Shown here in pieces: positions 8,707 to 16,923 of a stretch of 64,000 bases of DNA (its first letter is position 1; each line of letters opens with the position of its first letter). A program made the position numbers and the translations under genes. The DNA comes from CBDDCX01 sp965226925 (GTDB lineage Bacteria; Gemmatimonadota; Gemmatimonadetes; Longimicrobiales; Gaopeijiaceae). The notes beneath the pieces were generated by a model. That model was given only the letters and a program-made list of their open reading frames with translations. It searched no databases and was not told the origin of the DNA. The DNA lies in contig CBDDEN010000006.1 of assembly GCA_965226925.1 (NCBI GenBank), positions 266,712 through 330,711 of the forward strand. The letters are read 5' to 3'.

Positions 8707-9143
8707 ACGCGGAGACCGGGCGGGCGGCGGACCGACGGGATCGACCCAAACGTGCGCGCACACCTCGCGGCGCGTCCGTCGAGACCCTGCCAGTCACCTG
8801 GCGGACGCAGGCCAAGGCGCTCCGCCGGTACAGGGGCGAGACGCCGGCCGTCGCGCTCGAAAGCTGCGCGACCGAGCTCGAGACCACGCTCCGGGAGAGG
8901 GACGAGACCACCCTCTCGCTGACGGAGGCCGCCAGGGAGAGCGGCTACTCCGCTGACCATCTCGGCCGCCTCGTGCGCGACGGCAAGATCCCCAACACCG
9001 GAAGACCCGGCGCGCCCAGGATCGCCCGCTCGCACCTGCCACGGAAGGCACCAGCCGAGCCGCTACTGGTGGAAAAGCATCGCCGAGGCGAAGTTTCCAA
9101 TGCGCAGATCGTGCAGTCCATCATCGAGAGAGGAATCGAATGA
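8703..9143 (+). CDS. helix-turn-helix DNA-binding protein next to the integrase (excisionase-like)
   Basis: This 146-residue protein has a MerR/excisionase-type HTH at residues about 75-105 (LSLTEAARESGYSADHLGRLVRDGKIPN, then GRPGAPRIARSHLPRK). Genes in this position, directly before a tyrosine integrase, often encode the recombination directionality factor or an element repressor. It starts at ATG 8703 inside ATGA, and its stop overlaps the integrase start at 9140. The long in-frame extension upstream of 8703 is arginine-rich shadow sequence and is excluded. A remnant of the same gene occurs before the second integrase at 63365-63480. Confidence 0.7.
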   Translation: MNAETGRAADRRDRPKRARTPRGASVETLPVTWRTQAKALRRYRGETPAVALESCATELETTLRERDETTLSLTEAARESGYSADHLGRLVRDGKIPNTGRPGAPRIARSHLPRKAPAEPLLVEKHRRGEVSNAQIVQSIIERGIE

Positions 9144-10304
9144 TGGCACGCACGAAACCTATCCGGCGCTCCTACGGCGCCGGCGAATGGGGCCGGAACC
9201 GGGTACGGGTCTTTCCCGATCCCAAGACCGGCCTGCTCCAGATCGAGTGGCGCGAGAACGGGCGCAGGCTCACAAGGTCGCTGAAGCACCACGACTGGAG
9301 ACGGGCGAAGCGGCAGGCGGACGAGTTCGCCGCTGGCTACCTCGGGCCGGAGATCGCAGGGCAAGGCGGAAGCCCAGTCCGAGCCACTCACCCTGGAGAC
9401 GCTTTTTGACATCTACGGTGAAGAGGTGACGCCCACCAAGCGTGGGCAGTCGCGGCTGCACGACAGGGCCGCGATGAGGATGTTCCTCGGTTGCTTCGGC
9501 AGGGACCGGAAGCCCGCAACGCTCTCCCAGCGCGACTGGGACCGGTTCATCCGGGAGCGGCGGTCGGGCAGGGTCGGCCCGAGCGGCAAGCCGGTGGCCG
9601 ACCGGATGATCGAACGGGACCTGAAGTTCCTGCTCGCGGTCCTCAACTGGGCCGTGAAGTCGAGGGACGAGCAGGGCGAACTGCTCCTCGGCTCGAACCC
9701 GCTCAAGGGCCTGAAGACGCCCACGGAGAAGAACCCGACACGGGTGATGCTTACCGAGGAAGAATACCGGGTCCTGCTCCACGTGTCTCTGGAGATGGAC
9801 TGGCGCTTTCACGTTGCTCTGGTCCTCGCACACGAGACAGGACACCGCATCGGCGCCATCCGTCAGCTTCAATGGTCGGACATCGACCTTGAATGCGGAG
9901 TGGTGCGGTGGCGCGCAGAGCACGACAAGTCGGGCTACGAGCACCGGACGCCGGTGACCGCCGAGGCGCTCGCCGCCTTGGAGGAGGTGCGAAAGAGGAA
10001 TCCCGGTATCGGGGACGCCCCCGTGCTGCCCTCGCCGCAGGATCGCTCGAGGTGCGTGGGCTCCTGTCAGGCGCGCGGCTGGTGGCAAAAAGCGGAGGGG
10101 CTCGCGGGGCTTGAACCTAAGCGTGGGAGGGGCTGGCACTCGCTCAGGCGGAAGTTCGCCTCCGACCTCATGGACCAGCCGCTCAAGGTGCTCTGCGAAC
10201 TCGGCGGCTGGAAGGAGGCCAAGACGGTGCTGCACTGCTACCAGCGGGCCGATGAGGCACAGCTCAGGAAGGCTCTGGAGAGCCGACGCAGAGTTCGCGC
10301 CTGA
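9140..10304 (+). pseudogene. tyrosine recombinase (ICE integrase), frameshifted copy
   Basis: This integrase/excisionase would join the element to its chromosomal site. The frame from 9140 stops at 9409, and the rest continues in another frame through 10304. Comparison with the intact 387-residue copy at 62205-63368 places one extra base near 9352-9362, just after GYLGPE. The C-terminal catalytic residues remain: Arg in HETGHRIGAIRQL, His-x-x-Arg in WHSLRRK and Tyr in CYQRAD. An insert-like change (SPQDRSRCVGSCQARGWW) also differs from the intact copy. Its 3' end lies about 90 bases from the attachment core. Confidence 0.85.
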
Positions 10305-10390
10305 GACCAATCAGCGGGAATCAAACGGCGGGAATCCGGCCAGCGAAGCCCGTAAGTTCAATAATCACATAAACATCCAAAACTGTGGGC

Positions 10391-10405
10391 GTTTGCCGCC
10401 TCGAC
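10391..10405 (-). other. attachment-site core GTCGAGGCGGCAAAC, element 1
   Basis: The minus strand reads GTCGAGGCGGCAAAC followed by about 90 bases that match the sequence beside the second integrase (62104-62205). Beyond the core the two loci diverge completely: here the sequence enters a SelA-like gene, there a P4-type integrase gene. In both host genes the core encodes Val-Glu-Ala-Ala. That is the behaviour expected of an att site used by the adjacent integrase. Confidence 0.75.
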
Positions 10406-10717
10406 TCCCAGCCGGTCGGCGATACGCTCGCCCACGCGGTCCTGGAGCTCCCGGAGGTCGACGAAGTGCTGGGAGGCCTCATACCACGCCGCCGTCACCT
10501 CGGGGGGCATGAGCGATCCGCCCCAATTGGTGATCGTGCCGGCCGCGTTGATCAGCGGCTTGATCCCGAGCGATTCGTAGACGCCGGGGCTCTGGGTTGC
10601 CGTGCCCCGAGCCGGGGCCTCGGCGCCTGTCAGCCCGGTAGGAGCCACGATGCTCGCGACCGCTGCGCCGGCTCCCGTCTTCAGTGCGACACGGCGGGTC
10701 ATTGAACGTCGGCTCAT
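10394..10717 (-). pseudogene. SelA-like PLP-dependent protein, cut by element integration
   Basis: The N-terminal 108 or so residues of an L-seryl-tRNA(Sec) selenium transferase-like aminotransferase-fold protein remain (SLGIKPLINAAGTITNWGGSLMPPEV, then VGERIADRLGVEAA). The protein starts at ATG 10717 with a twin-arginine-type signal (RRSMTRRVALKTGAGAAVASIV), so it was an exported SelA-family homologue. True cytosolic SelA does not carry such a signal. After VEAA the frame runs into the element and stops at 10358. In intact homologues VEAA is followed by a VTSGAAAAL-type motif, so the break is exactly at the att core. Confidence 0.8.
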
Positions 10718-10821
10718 GGTTCTTCTCCTGATCTCACAGATGGTCGGCTAATGCCGCCGCCGGCCCTATGGTCGAGGGGGACCGTGTAATCCACTCCCCC
10801 CTGCTTGCCACCTCAGGTGGC

Positions 10822-12072
10822 CTAGCCCCTTTCCGCCATCCGGGCCACGGCAGCCTCATCCGCGGCCGACACCTCCGCCCCCAACAGCCCTTCGACCACC
10901 ACGGCACACACGACGTGCCCCGTGATGTTGGTCGCGCTCCGGAACATGTCCGGAATCCGGTCGATGCCCAGCAGGATGCCAAGTCCCGTGAGGGGCACGC
11001 CCGCGGCCTCGAGGATCGGGGCCAACGTCACGATGCTCGCCGAGGGCACGGGAGCCACGGACATGGCGACCAGGAAGCCGACCATGCCGGCCGCGATCAG
11101 GGCACTCGTGGATAGTGGGACGCCGGAAATAGCGGCCAGGAACTCGACCGCGGCTCCCTGAAACAGCGCGCTTCCGGCACGGTTGATGGCCGCTCCGAGA
11201 GAGAGCACTAGGGACGCCACGGGAGGCGATACCCCGAGGTTCTCGGCGTCTTCGAAGATGACGGGGAGCGAAGCCACCGAACTCGTGGTGGAGAACCCGA
11301 TCGTGTAGCTCCCCACCACTCCACGGATGAACTCACCGACTCGCTTTCGGCCCAGGAAGCGAACCGAAGGCAGGTAGAAGAGCGCCATGAAGACGAAAAG
11401 GCCCACGATGACGGTCGCGACGAAGACCGCAAGACCCGCTAGGAGTCCAAGACCCATGCGAGCCATGACCGGCGCGGTCAGACCGAAGACCCCGACCGGC
11501 GCCGTCCACAGGATCCAGTCGATCAGCTTCACGAACACCGCGCTTATGTCCTCGGCCAGAGTGATCAACCGTGCTCGCCGGTCCTCACTCAGGGCCCCCG
11601 CGGCCGCCGCCACGAGCAGCGAGAAAACGATGAGCGGGAGTAGCGCTCCTTCGGATGCGGCCGCGAACGGGTTCGGAGGGATGAGGCGCAGGAAGAAGTC
11701 GAGAAGGCCGGGGATCTCGGGAAGCGCCTCGCCGGCCGCGTCGGCCTGCACCGAAGCGGGCCAGATTCCCAGAGCGATCCTCATGAAGACCATCCCTATG
11801 ATGATCGCCGGAATCGTAGTGCCCCAGAAGAAGCCCAGCGCCGAGCCTCCCAGCTTCCCGACCGTCTTCGGGTTCCCGAGCCGGGCAACGCCAACGAAGA
11901 TCGTCGTCACCACCAGCGGGGTCACCACCATACGGATCGCGTTGATGAACAGGGTGCCAAGGGGGGCGACACCTTCCGCGAGCCGGTCGAGGATGCCGAT
12001 GTCGGTGGCGGCGGCGACAAGCCCGACGACGAGGCCGAGGATCAGGCCGAGGGCCGTGGCGAGATGGTTCAA
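10822..12072 (-). CDS. dicarboxylate/amino acid:cation symporter (DAACS family)
   Basis: This secondary transporter takes up dicarboxylates, glutamate or aspartate with Na+ or H+ across the inner membrane. The 416 residues contain about eight membrane segments and the two re-entrant loops of the family. The serine-rich hairpin YTIGFSTTSSVASLPV and the SLGAAINRAGSALFQGAA region are visible. PVPSASIVTLAPIL and GIDRIPDMFRSATNITGHVVCAV, the usual ion- and substrate-binding segment, follow. Translation starts at a TTG that overlaps the stop of the upstream alkyltransferase-like gene (TTGA), implying coupling. Substrate specificity cannot be decided from the sequence. Confidence 0.9.
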   Translation of the reverse strand: MNHLATALGLILGLVVGLVAAATDIGILDRLAEGVAPLGTLFINAIRMVVTPLVVTTIFVGVARLGNPKTVGKLGGSALGFFWGTTIPAIIIGMVFMRIALGIWPASVQADAAGEALPEIPGLLDFFLRLIPPNPFAAASEGALLPLIVFSLLVAAAAGALSEDRRARLITLAEDISAVFVKLIDWILWTAPVGVFGLTAPVMARMGLGLLAGLAVFVATVIVGLFVFMALFYLPSVRFLGRKRVGEFIRGVVGSYTIGFSTTSSVASLPVIFEDAENLGVSPPVASLVLSLGAAINRAGSALFQGAAVEFLAAISGVPLSTSALIAAGMVGFLVAMSVAPVPSASIVTLAPILEAAGVPLTGLGILLGIDRIPDMFRSATNITGHVVCAVVVEGLLGAEVSAADEAAVARMAERG

Positions 12073-12416
12073 GGCAGGTCCTGGAGGATGCGATCGATCA
12101 CCTCATCGGCTGCGGACCATCCGAAGCGGTCCCAATCGATGCGACCGCCCGCGCTGAAGGCGACTCCCTCGTCTTCCAGCAGGGCGCGCTGAATCTGGGC
12201 CGTGTGGTGAATCTCGGACGTCGAGATCTTCCCGGTGCTGCTCACCACCCGCCACCAGGGAACGTCCATGTCGTCGGTGAGTGCCGAGAGGGCGCCCCCG
12301 ACCGCCCGGGGCGCCCGGGGCCGGCCGGCCATGGCCGCGACGTCGCCGTAGGAGAGGATGTGACCCCGGGGGATGGCCGCGACCACCGCGTACACTCGTC
12401 GGGAGAAGGGTGTCAT
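12069..12416 (-). CDS. alkyltransferase-like (ATL) DNA-repair protein
   Basis: This protein is homologous to the DNA-binding domain of O6-alkylguanine-DNA methyltransferase. The usual active-site PCHRVV is replaced by PWWRVV near residue 53, so the alkyl-acceptor Cys is Trp. ATL proteins bind O6-alkylguanine without repairing it and hand the lesion to nucleotide excision repair. The HTH segment (GHILSYGDVAAMAGRPRAPRAVGGAL) and the following GKIS..IQRALLEDEGV block are intact in 115 residues. Its stop overlaps the symporter start, so the two are co-transcribed, though no functional link is obvious. Confidence 0.85.
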   Translation of the reverse strand: MTPFSRRVYAVVAAIPRGHILSYGDVAAMAGRPRAPRAVGGALSALTDDMDVPWWRVVSSTGKISTSEIHHTAQIQRALLEDEGVAFSAGGRIDWDRFGWSAADEVIDRILQDLP

Positions 12417-12598
12417 GTGTGGTGACAGGGTGATGGCTGGTGTGATGGCCGCGCTCCAGTAGGTCCGCTAAAGTGTCGTGGCTGCACTCTCGTGGGCTCC
12501 GCTGTAGGTTGACGGACACGAGAGGGTGAGCCGAGTATACGCGCAAGCCCCCCGCTCGCGCCCGTTCGCCGACCCGTCCATCGAGAGCCTGTCCTTAC

Positions 12599-13927
12599 GT
12601 GCGAGTCATCGGTCTATCCCTTACGCTGCTCCTGCTCTTCGGGATCACGTTCGTGGCGTTCGAGGCCACGGCGCCTGCCTTCCCGGGCGCCGAACTGGCC
12701 GTGCTCATCGGTTTCGTGCTCCTGATCGCAAACGTCGCCGGGAGCTTGGCCGCGTCGTCGGGGCTTCCGAGACTGACCGGATACCTCATCGTGGGCATTC
12801 TGGCCGGTCCCTCCGTTCTGGGGCTCATGTCGGTGGAAGCGGTGGAGGAGCTGGCACTCATCGACAACTTCGCGCTGGTGCTCATCGCGCTGATGGCCGG
12901 CGGGGAGTTGAAGCTGTCGCACCTGAGGCCTCAGGCCAGGAACATCCTCTACGCCACGCTCTCGGTGACCGTCTTCGTATGGGCCGGCATAGCCGCGCTC
13001 GTGGTGTTGATGCGCCCGATCGTCCCCTTCCTCGCCGACCTCCCGTTTCCGGGTGTCGTGGCCGTCGGCCTGCTCCTCGGGATCTGGTGCGCCAATTCGT
13101 CCCCGGATCTGACGGTGGCGGTCATCGAGGAGATGCACGCGCATGGCCCCCTGGCCGACGTCGTTCTCGGGGTCACGATCGTGAAGGACGTGGTCGTCAT
13201 CGTCTTCTTCACGCTGACCCTGGCGTTGGTTGCGCCCCTCTTGAACCCTGGTGAACACTTCGACAGCCTCGTGCTGGTCCACCTGGGCCGGGACGTGGGT
13301 GGGGCGCTGGTGGTGGGCGCCGCGATGGGATGGGTGTTCTCCGTCTATCTGGGCGACGACAAGGACGGCCACCGTCCGCCGATCGCCACGTTCTTGTTCG
13401 CCTATGTCGTCGTCGTGGTCGTCGCCCGGCTTGAAGTGGAACTCCTCCTCGCCGGCGTAGCCGCCGGGTTCGTCATCGAGAACCTCTCGCCCGCCGGAGA
13501 TCGCATGATCCGCGGGATTCAGTCGGTCGCGGTCGTGATTTTCGCGTTCTTCTTCGTGGTGGCCGGGGCCCGCCTGGATCTCGGTGCGGTTCGTCAGTTC
13601 TGGCTCGCCGCCGTCATCATCTTCTGCGGACGCGCCGCTCTCACCTACTGGGGTGCCCGGGTCGGACTCGCTCGAGCAGGGGCGTCGCCCGAGATTGGGC
13701 AGAAGACCTGGCAGGGCCTGCTTTCACAGGGTGGGGTAACCCTCGGGCTGGTACTCCTGATCCAGAATAGCTTCCCTGCGGTGGGTTCAGGGATCGTGGC
13801 CCTCGGGATGGCGGTCATCATCGGGAACATCATGGTCGGGCCCATTCTGTTGAAGCGAGCGCTCATGAGCGCCGACTCGCCAATCACTCCTGATCCGGAG
13901 CCGCGGGCCGCGGCCGTGGGGGGCTAG
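12599..13927 (+). CDS. CPA2-family cation:proton antiporter (KefB/NhaS-like membrane domain)
   Basis: This 442-residue protein with about 12-13 membrane helices exchanges Na+ or K+ for H+. Family signatures include LPRLTGYLIVGILAGPSVLGL at residues 56-76, the conserved acidic pair region CANSSPDLTVAVIEE, and VTIVKDVVVIVFFT. LLSQGGVTLGLVLLIQNSFP lies near the C-terminus. It has no C-terminal TrkA-N domain, unlike the KefB-type protein split at 29422-33559. The start is a GTG at 12599. It is followed after 4 bases by a CDF exporter, so the pair probably forms a cation-homeostasis operon. Confidence 0.85.
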   Translation: MRVIGLSLTLLLLFGITFVAFEATAPAFPGAELAVLIGFVLLIANVAGSLAASSGLPRLTGYLIVGILAGPSVLGLMSVEAVEELALIDNFALVLIALMAGGELKLSHLRPQARNILYATLSVTVFVWAGIAALVVLMRPIVPFLADLPFPGVVAVGLLLGIWCANSSPDLTVAVIEEMHAHGPLADVVLGVTIVKDVVVIVFFTLTLALVAPLLNPGEHFDSLVLVHLGRDVGGALVVGAAMGWVFSVYLGDDKDGHRPPIATFLFAYVVVVVVARLEVELLLAGVAAGFVIENLSPAGDRMIRGIQSVAVVIFAFFFVVAGARLDLGAVRQFWLAAVIIFCGRAALTYWGARVGLARAGASPEIGQKTWQGLLSQGGVTLGLVLLIQNSFPAVGSGIVALGMAVIIGNIMVGPILLKRALMSADSPITPDPEPRAAAVGG

Positions 13928-13931
13928 AGCG

Positions 13932-14894
13932 ATGCGTCACGTCCACGGGTCCCCGTACCGTCACGCCTTCGGTGCCCGGGGCCGCGACCTGGAGAGCGTC
14001 GTCGACCGCCGTTCTCAGTCGAGTCGGCTGTGGATCGTGCTCGTGATCACCGGCGCGTTCATGGTCGCGGAGTTGGTGGGCGGAGTGCTGGCCAACTCCC
14101 TGGCCCTACTGGCCGACGCCGGTCATATGCTCACCGACGTTCTGGCACTGGCCCTGTCGCTCATCGCCATGCGCCTCGCGATGCGTCCTCCGAGCCAGGA
14201 GCGGACCTTCGGGTACGTCCGTCTGGAGATTCTGGCCGCGCTGGTGAACGGGGCCGTGCTACTGGGCATCAGCGTCTGGATCGCTTGGGAAGCGTGGGGA
14301 CGCCTGCGGGCGCCCGAAGAGGTCGATGCACCGTTGATGATGGTGGTGGCCGTGCTGGGGCTCCTCGTCAACATCGCGGGTGCGGCGCTTCTCAAGGAGC
14401 ACGCAGGCGACAACCTGAACGTCAGAGGAGCGTACCTGCACGTTCTCGGGGATCTACTCGGGTCCGTGGGAGCCATCGGGGCCGGGGCCGTCATCTTGCT
14501 CACCGGGTGGACGCCGGCGGATGCGCTCGTCTCCGTGGTCATCGCCGGGTTGATCCTCTTAGGGGCGTGGCGTCTGGTCAGGGAGGCGACCGAAGTGCTG
14601 CTCGAGATGGTGCCCAGGCACGTCGACATGACCGAGGTGCTCCGGGATCTACAGGCCATCCCACACCTCGACGACGTGCACGACCTCCACGTGTGGACGC
14701 TCACGAGTGGGTTCGTAGCGCTCAGCGGGCACGGTGTCCTGGACTCTCCCGAGCAGCATCAGCGCGTCCTCGACGAGATCGGAGAGCGGATGGGAGCGCG
14801 CGGTATCGAGCACGTGACGTTTCAACTGGAGCCGGTTCGCCTGCACCAGATCGATCCTCCGAAAGGCACGGCCGACGGAGAGGCGGAGGCGTAG
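13932..14894 (+). CDS. cation diffusion facilitator (CzcD/ZitB-like zinc exporter)
   Basis: This is an inner-membrane Zn2+, Co2+ or Cd2+/H+ antiporter of 320 residues. It has six transmembrane segments, a His-rich N-terminus (RHVHGSPYRHAF) and the two metal-site motifs of the family. These are ADAGHMLTD in helix 2 and YLHVLGDLLGS in helix 5. The cytoplasmic domain carries HLDDVHDLHVWTLTSGFVALSGH. Length and domain order are those of an intact CDF protein. It starts 4 bases after the CPA2 antiporter stop and is likely co-transcribed with it. Confidence 0.92.
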   Translation: MRHVHGSPYRHAFGARGRDLESVVDRRSQSSRLWIVLVITGAFMVAELVGGVLANSLALLADAGHMLTDVLALALSLIAMRLAMRPPSQERTFGYVRLEILAALVNGAVLLGISVWIAWEAWGRLRAPEEVDAPLMMVVAVLGLLVNIAGAALLKEHAGDNLNVRGAYLHVLGDLLGSVGAIGAGAVILLTGWTPADALVSVVIAGLILLGAWRLVREATEVLLEMVPRHVDMTEVLRDLQAIPHLDDVHDLHVWTLTSGFVALSGHGVLDSPEQHQRVLDEIGERMGARGIEHVTFQLEPVRLHQIDPPKGTADGEAEA

Positions 14895-15319
14895 CGGGGG
14901 GTGGTAGGAGTATCGGGGGCCGGCACGAGGTTGGTCTTCTTGGTCAGCTGAGCCCGCCTGACGGGCTGAACGCGGGGAGTCTCATTATGATCCGGCCCCG
15001 GAGGCGCGGGAGTCCGGTTCCGTCATGTTGCGGTGCACTCCCGGCCCGATATCATGAGGGTCTTCACGGATCAATGACGCCCTCCGAGCGGGGACGCTAC
15101 GAAGGAGCGGTATGATGAAACGTATGCTCTTCCTCTTTCGCCGGCCTCGCGACGGCTCTTCCGCTGTCGGTGAGCGCGCAGCTCGCCACCGAGCTTTCCA
15201 GTCAGGTGCGTGACCGCTACGTGACCGTCTCCGCCCCCGCCTACGTACTCAGGAACGTCACGCTCGTGGACGGCACGGGTAGGGCGCCGCAGCGGGGGGT
15301 CTCCGTGGTGGTCGTGACG

Positions 15320-15428
15320 GGCGCGTCCGCCTAGAGCGCATCCCGAACACGAAACGGGCCACCTTGGACGACTTCATCAAGCGCACCGTCACCGATGAAG
15401 CCCTCGCCATCTACACCGACGAGTTTCC
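15320..15428 (+). mobile_element. 109-bp IS1595-type transposase fragment inside the amidohydrolase gene
   Basis: Reading from about 15325 gives VRLERIPNTKRATLDDFI followed by KRTVTDEALAIYTDEF. This aligns without gaps to VRIERIPDVTRRTLHDFIGRAVRDEAEAIYTDDL of the complete transposase at 56888-57778, including the second catalytic Asp. Amidohydrolase coding sequence resumes directly on both sides. No terminal repeats accompany the fragment, so it is a captured internal piece and not a transposition end product. Confidence 0.75.
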
Positions 15429-15510
15429 GAAGAGGGGCGCATCACTCAGATCGGCACGAACGTGGACATCCCTCAGGACGCCGACGTGCTCACCTATTCG
15501 GGACACACTC

Positions 15511-16344
15511 TCATACCGGGACTTTTCGGTCTTCACGACCACATGTACTACACGGCGGCGGGCGGACGCGGCGCCCAGATGTCGTTCACCGGGCCCCGCC
15601 TTTACCTCGGAGCCGGCGTGACCACGGTGCGGACCACGGGGAGCCGCCAGCCCTACGCCGAACTGAACCTCAAGGCGGAGATCGACAACGGACGTCTACC
15701 AGGACCCCGGATTCACATCACGGCGCCCTACATCACGGGGGGTGAAGGCAACACCGGGATGACGCTGCTCAGCTCTCCTGAGCAGGCCCGCCGCTTCGTA
15801 GCGTATTGGGCCGAAGAGGGCGCCACCTGGATCAAGGCCTACACGAACATCCGCCGGGCCGAGATGGCCGCGGTCGTCGATGAAGCGCACAAGCGCGGCA
15901 TGAAGGTGACGGGGCACATCTGCTCCATCATACCGGGACTTTTCGGTCTTCACGACCACATGTACTACACGGCGGCGGGCGGACGCGGCGCCCAGATGTC
16001 GTTCACCGGGCCCCGCCTTTACCTCGGAGCCGGCGTGACCACGGTGCGGACCACGGGGAGCCGCCAGCCCTACGCCGAACTGAACCTCAAGGCGGAGATC
16101 GACAACGGACGTCTACCAGGACCCCGGATTCACATCACGGCGCCCTACATCACGGGGGGTGAAGGCAACACCGGGATGACGCTGCTCAGCTCTCCTGAGC
16201 AGGCCCGCCGCTTCGTAGCGTATTGGGCCGAAGAGGGCGCCACCTGGATCAAGGCCTACACGAACATCCGCCGGGCCGAGATGGCCGCGGTCGTCGATGA
16301 AGCGCACAAGCGCGGCATGAAGGTGACGGGGCACATCTGCTCCA
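15511..16344 (+). repeat. 417-bp perfect tandem duplication (15511-15927 and 15928-16344)
   Basis: The unit begins TCATACCGGGACTTTTCGG and ends CACATCTGCTCCA. The second unit follows immediately and is identical as far as I can compare. The length is a multiple of three, adding 139 residues. A TCA trinucleotide occurs at the start, the junction and the end (15511, 15928, 16345), which is the microhomology expected of slippage or unequal recombination. Confidence 0.9.
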
Positions 16345-16923
16345 TCAGCTTTGCCGAAGCGGTGGACATGGGCTTCGACAACATCGAGCACGGGCTTCAC
16401 ACGGCCTCGGACTACAACCCCGACAAAGAGCCCGACATGTGCCCGCCGAACAACCGTATGGTCGCTCTCAGCGTCGACGTGAGGGGTCCCGAGGTCGAGG
16501 CTACGTTCCGGAAGATGGTCGACGGCGGTGTGGCCATGACGTCGACACTTCCGGTCTACGAGATGTCCTATCCGAACCGCGACGTGAAGGACCCGCGGGC
16601 GCTCGAGGCGATGACGCCCGAGATCCGCGAGGATTTCGCGGCGCGCCTGTCGGAGGTGCCGTACGTGATGGCCGAGCGCATGTGGGATCCGGAGGTGCGA
16701 ATCGACGGGCCGGTGGCCACGCTCTGGACGGCGTACGACTTCTACCGCGGTCTTGAGTTCAGCCACTGCGGCACGGACGCGTTCCAACTCGCCAAGACGC
16801 CGGACGGATGGAAGGTGGCGGCGGTCAGCTACACGGTGCAAATGCCGCCGGACTGCAGCACCCATCCGGCGGGTCCGCCAGGGAAGGAGTAGGGATCGAC
16901 CCCCCTAAACCCGGCCCGCCGGG

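Larger units (their letters stand above)
9140..10405 (+). repeat. 1.27-kb integrase-plus-att repeat, inverted partner at 62104-63371
   Basis: The integrase gene and the roughly 100 bases after it are closely related to the reverse complement of 62104-63371. The segment CAGCGGGAATCAA through CGGCAAACGCC is almost identical between the two. The copies are in opposite orientation about 52 kb apart, so homologous recombination between them could invert the intervening segment. Confidence 0.8.
15112..16892 (+). pseudogene. exported amidohydrolase gene, broken and fused to an NTF2-like end
   Basis: The gene once encoded a secreted metal-dependent amidohydrolase. The signal peptide starts MKRMLFL and shifts frame at the CTCTTT near 15125, then reads FAGLATALPLSVSAQ. 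The N-terminal beta-sandwich (YVLRNVTLVDGTGRAPQRGV) is interrupted at 15320-15428 by a transposase fragment. The TIM-barrel part resumes at about 15430 (EEGRITQIGTNVDIP, GLHDHMYYT metal His pair). A 417-bp segment is duplicated in tandem. After residues like LSEVPYVMAERM the sequence changes to the C-terminal half of an NTF2/SnoaL-like protein (TLWTAYDFYRGLEFSHCGTDAFQLAKTPDGWKV). It is non-functional as an amidohydrolase, although 15462-16892 stays open. Confidence 0.8.

Noticed and set aside
8391..9143. Single 250-residue protein joining the membrane segment and the HTH domain
   Set aside because: The middle is arginine-rich shadow sequence. The membrane protein continues in a different frame to 8706, and the HTH gene has its own ATGA start at 8703.
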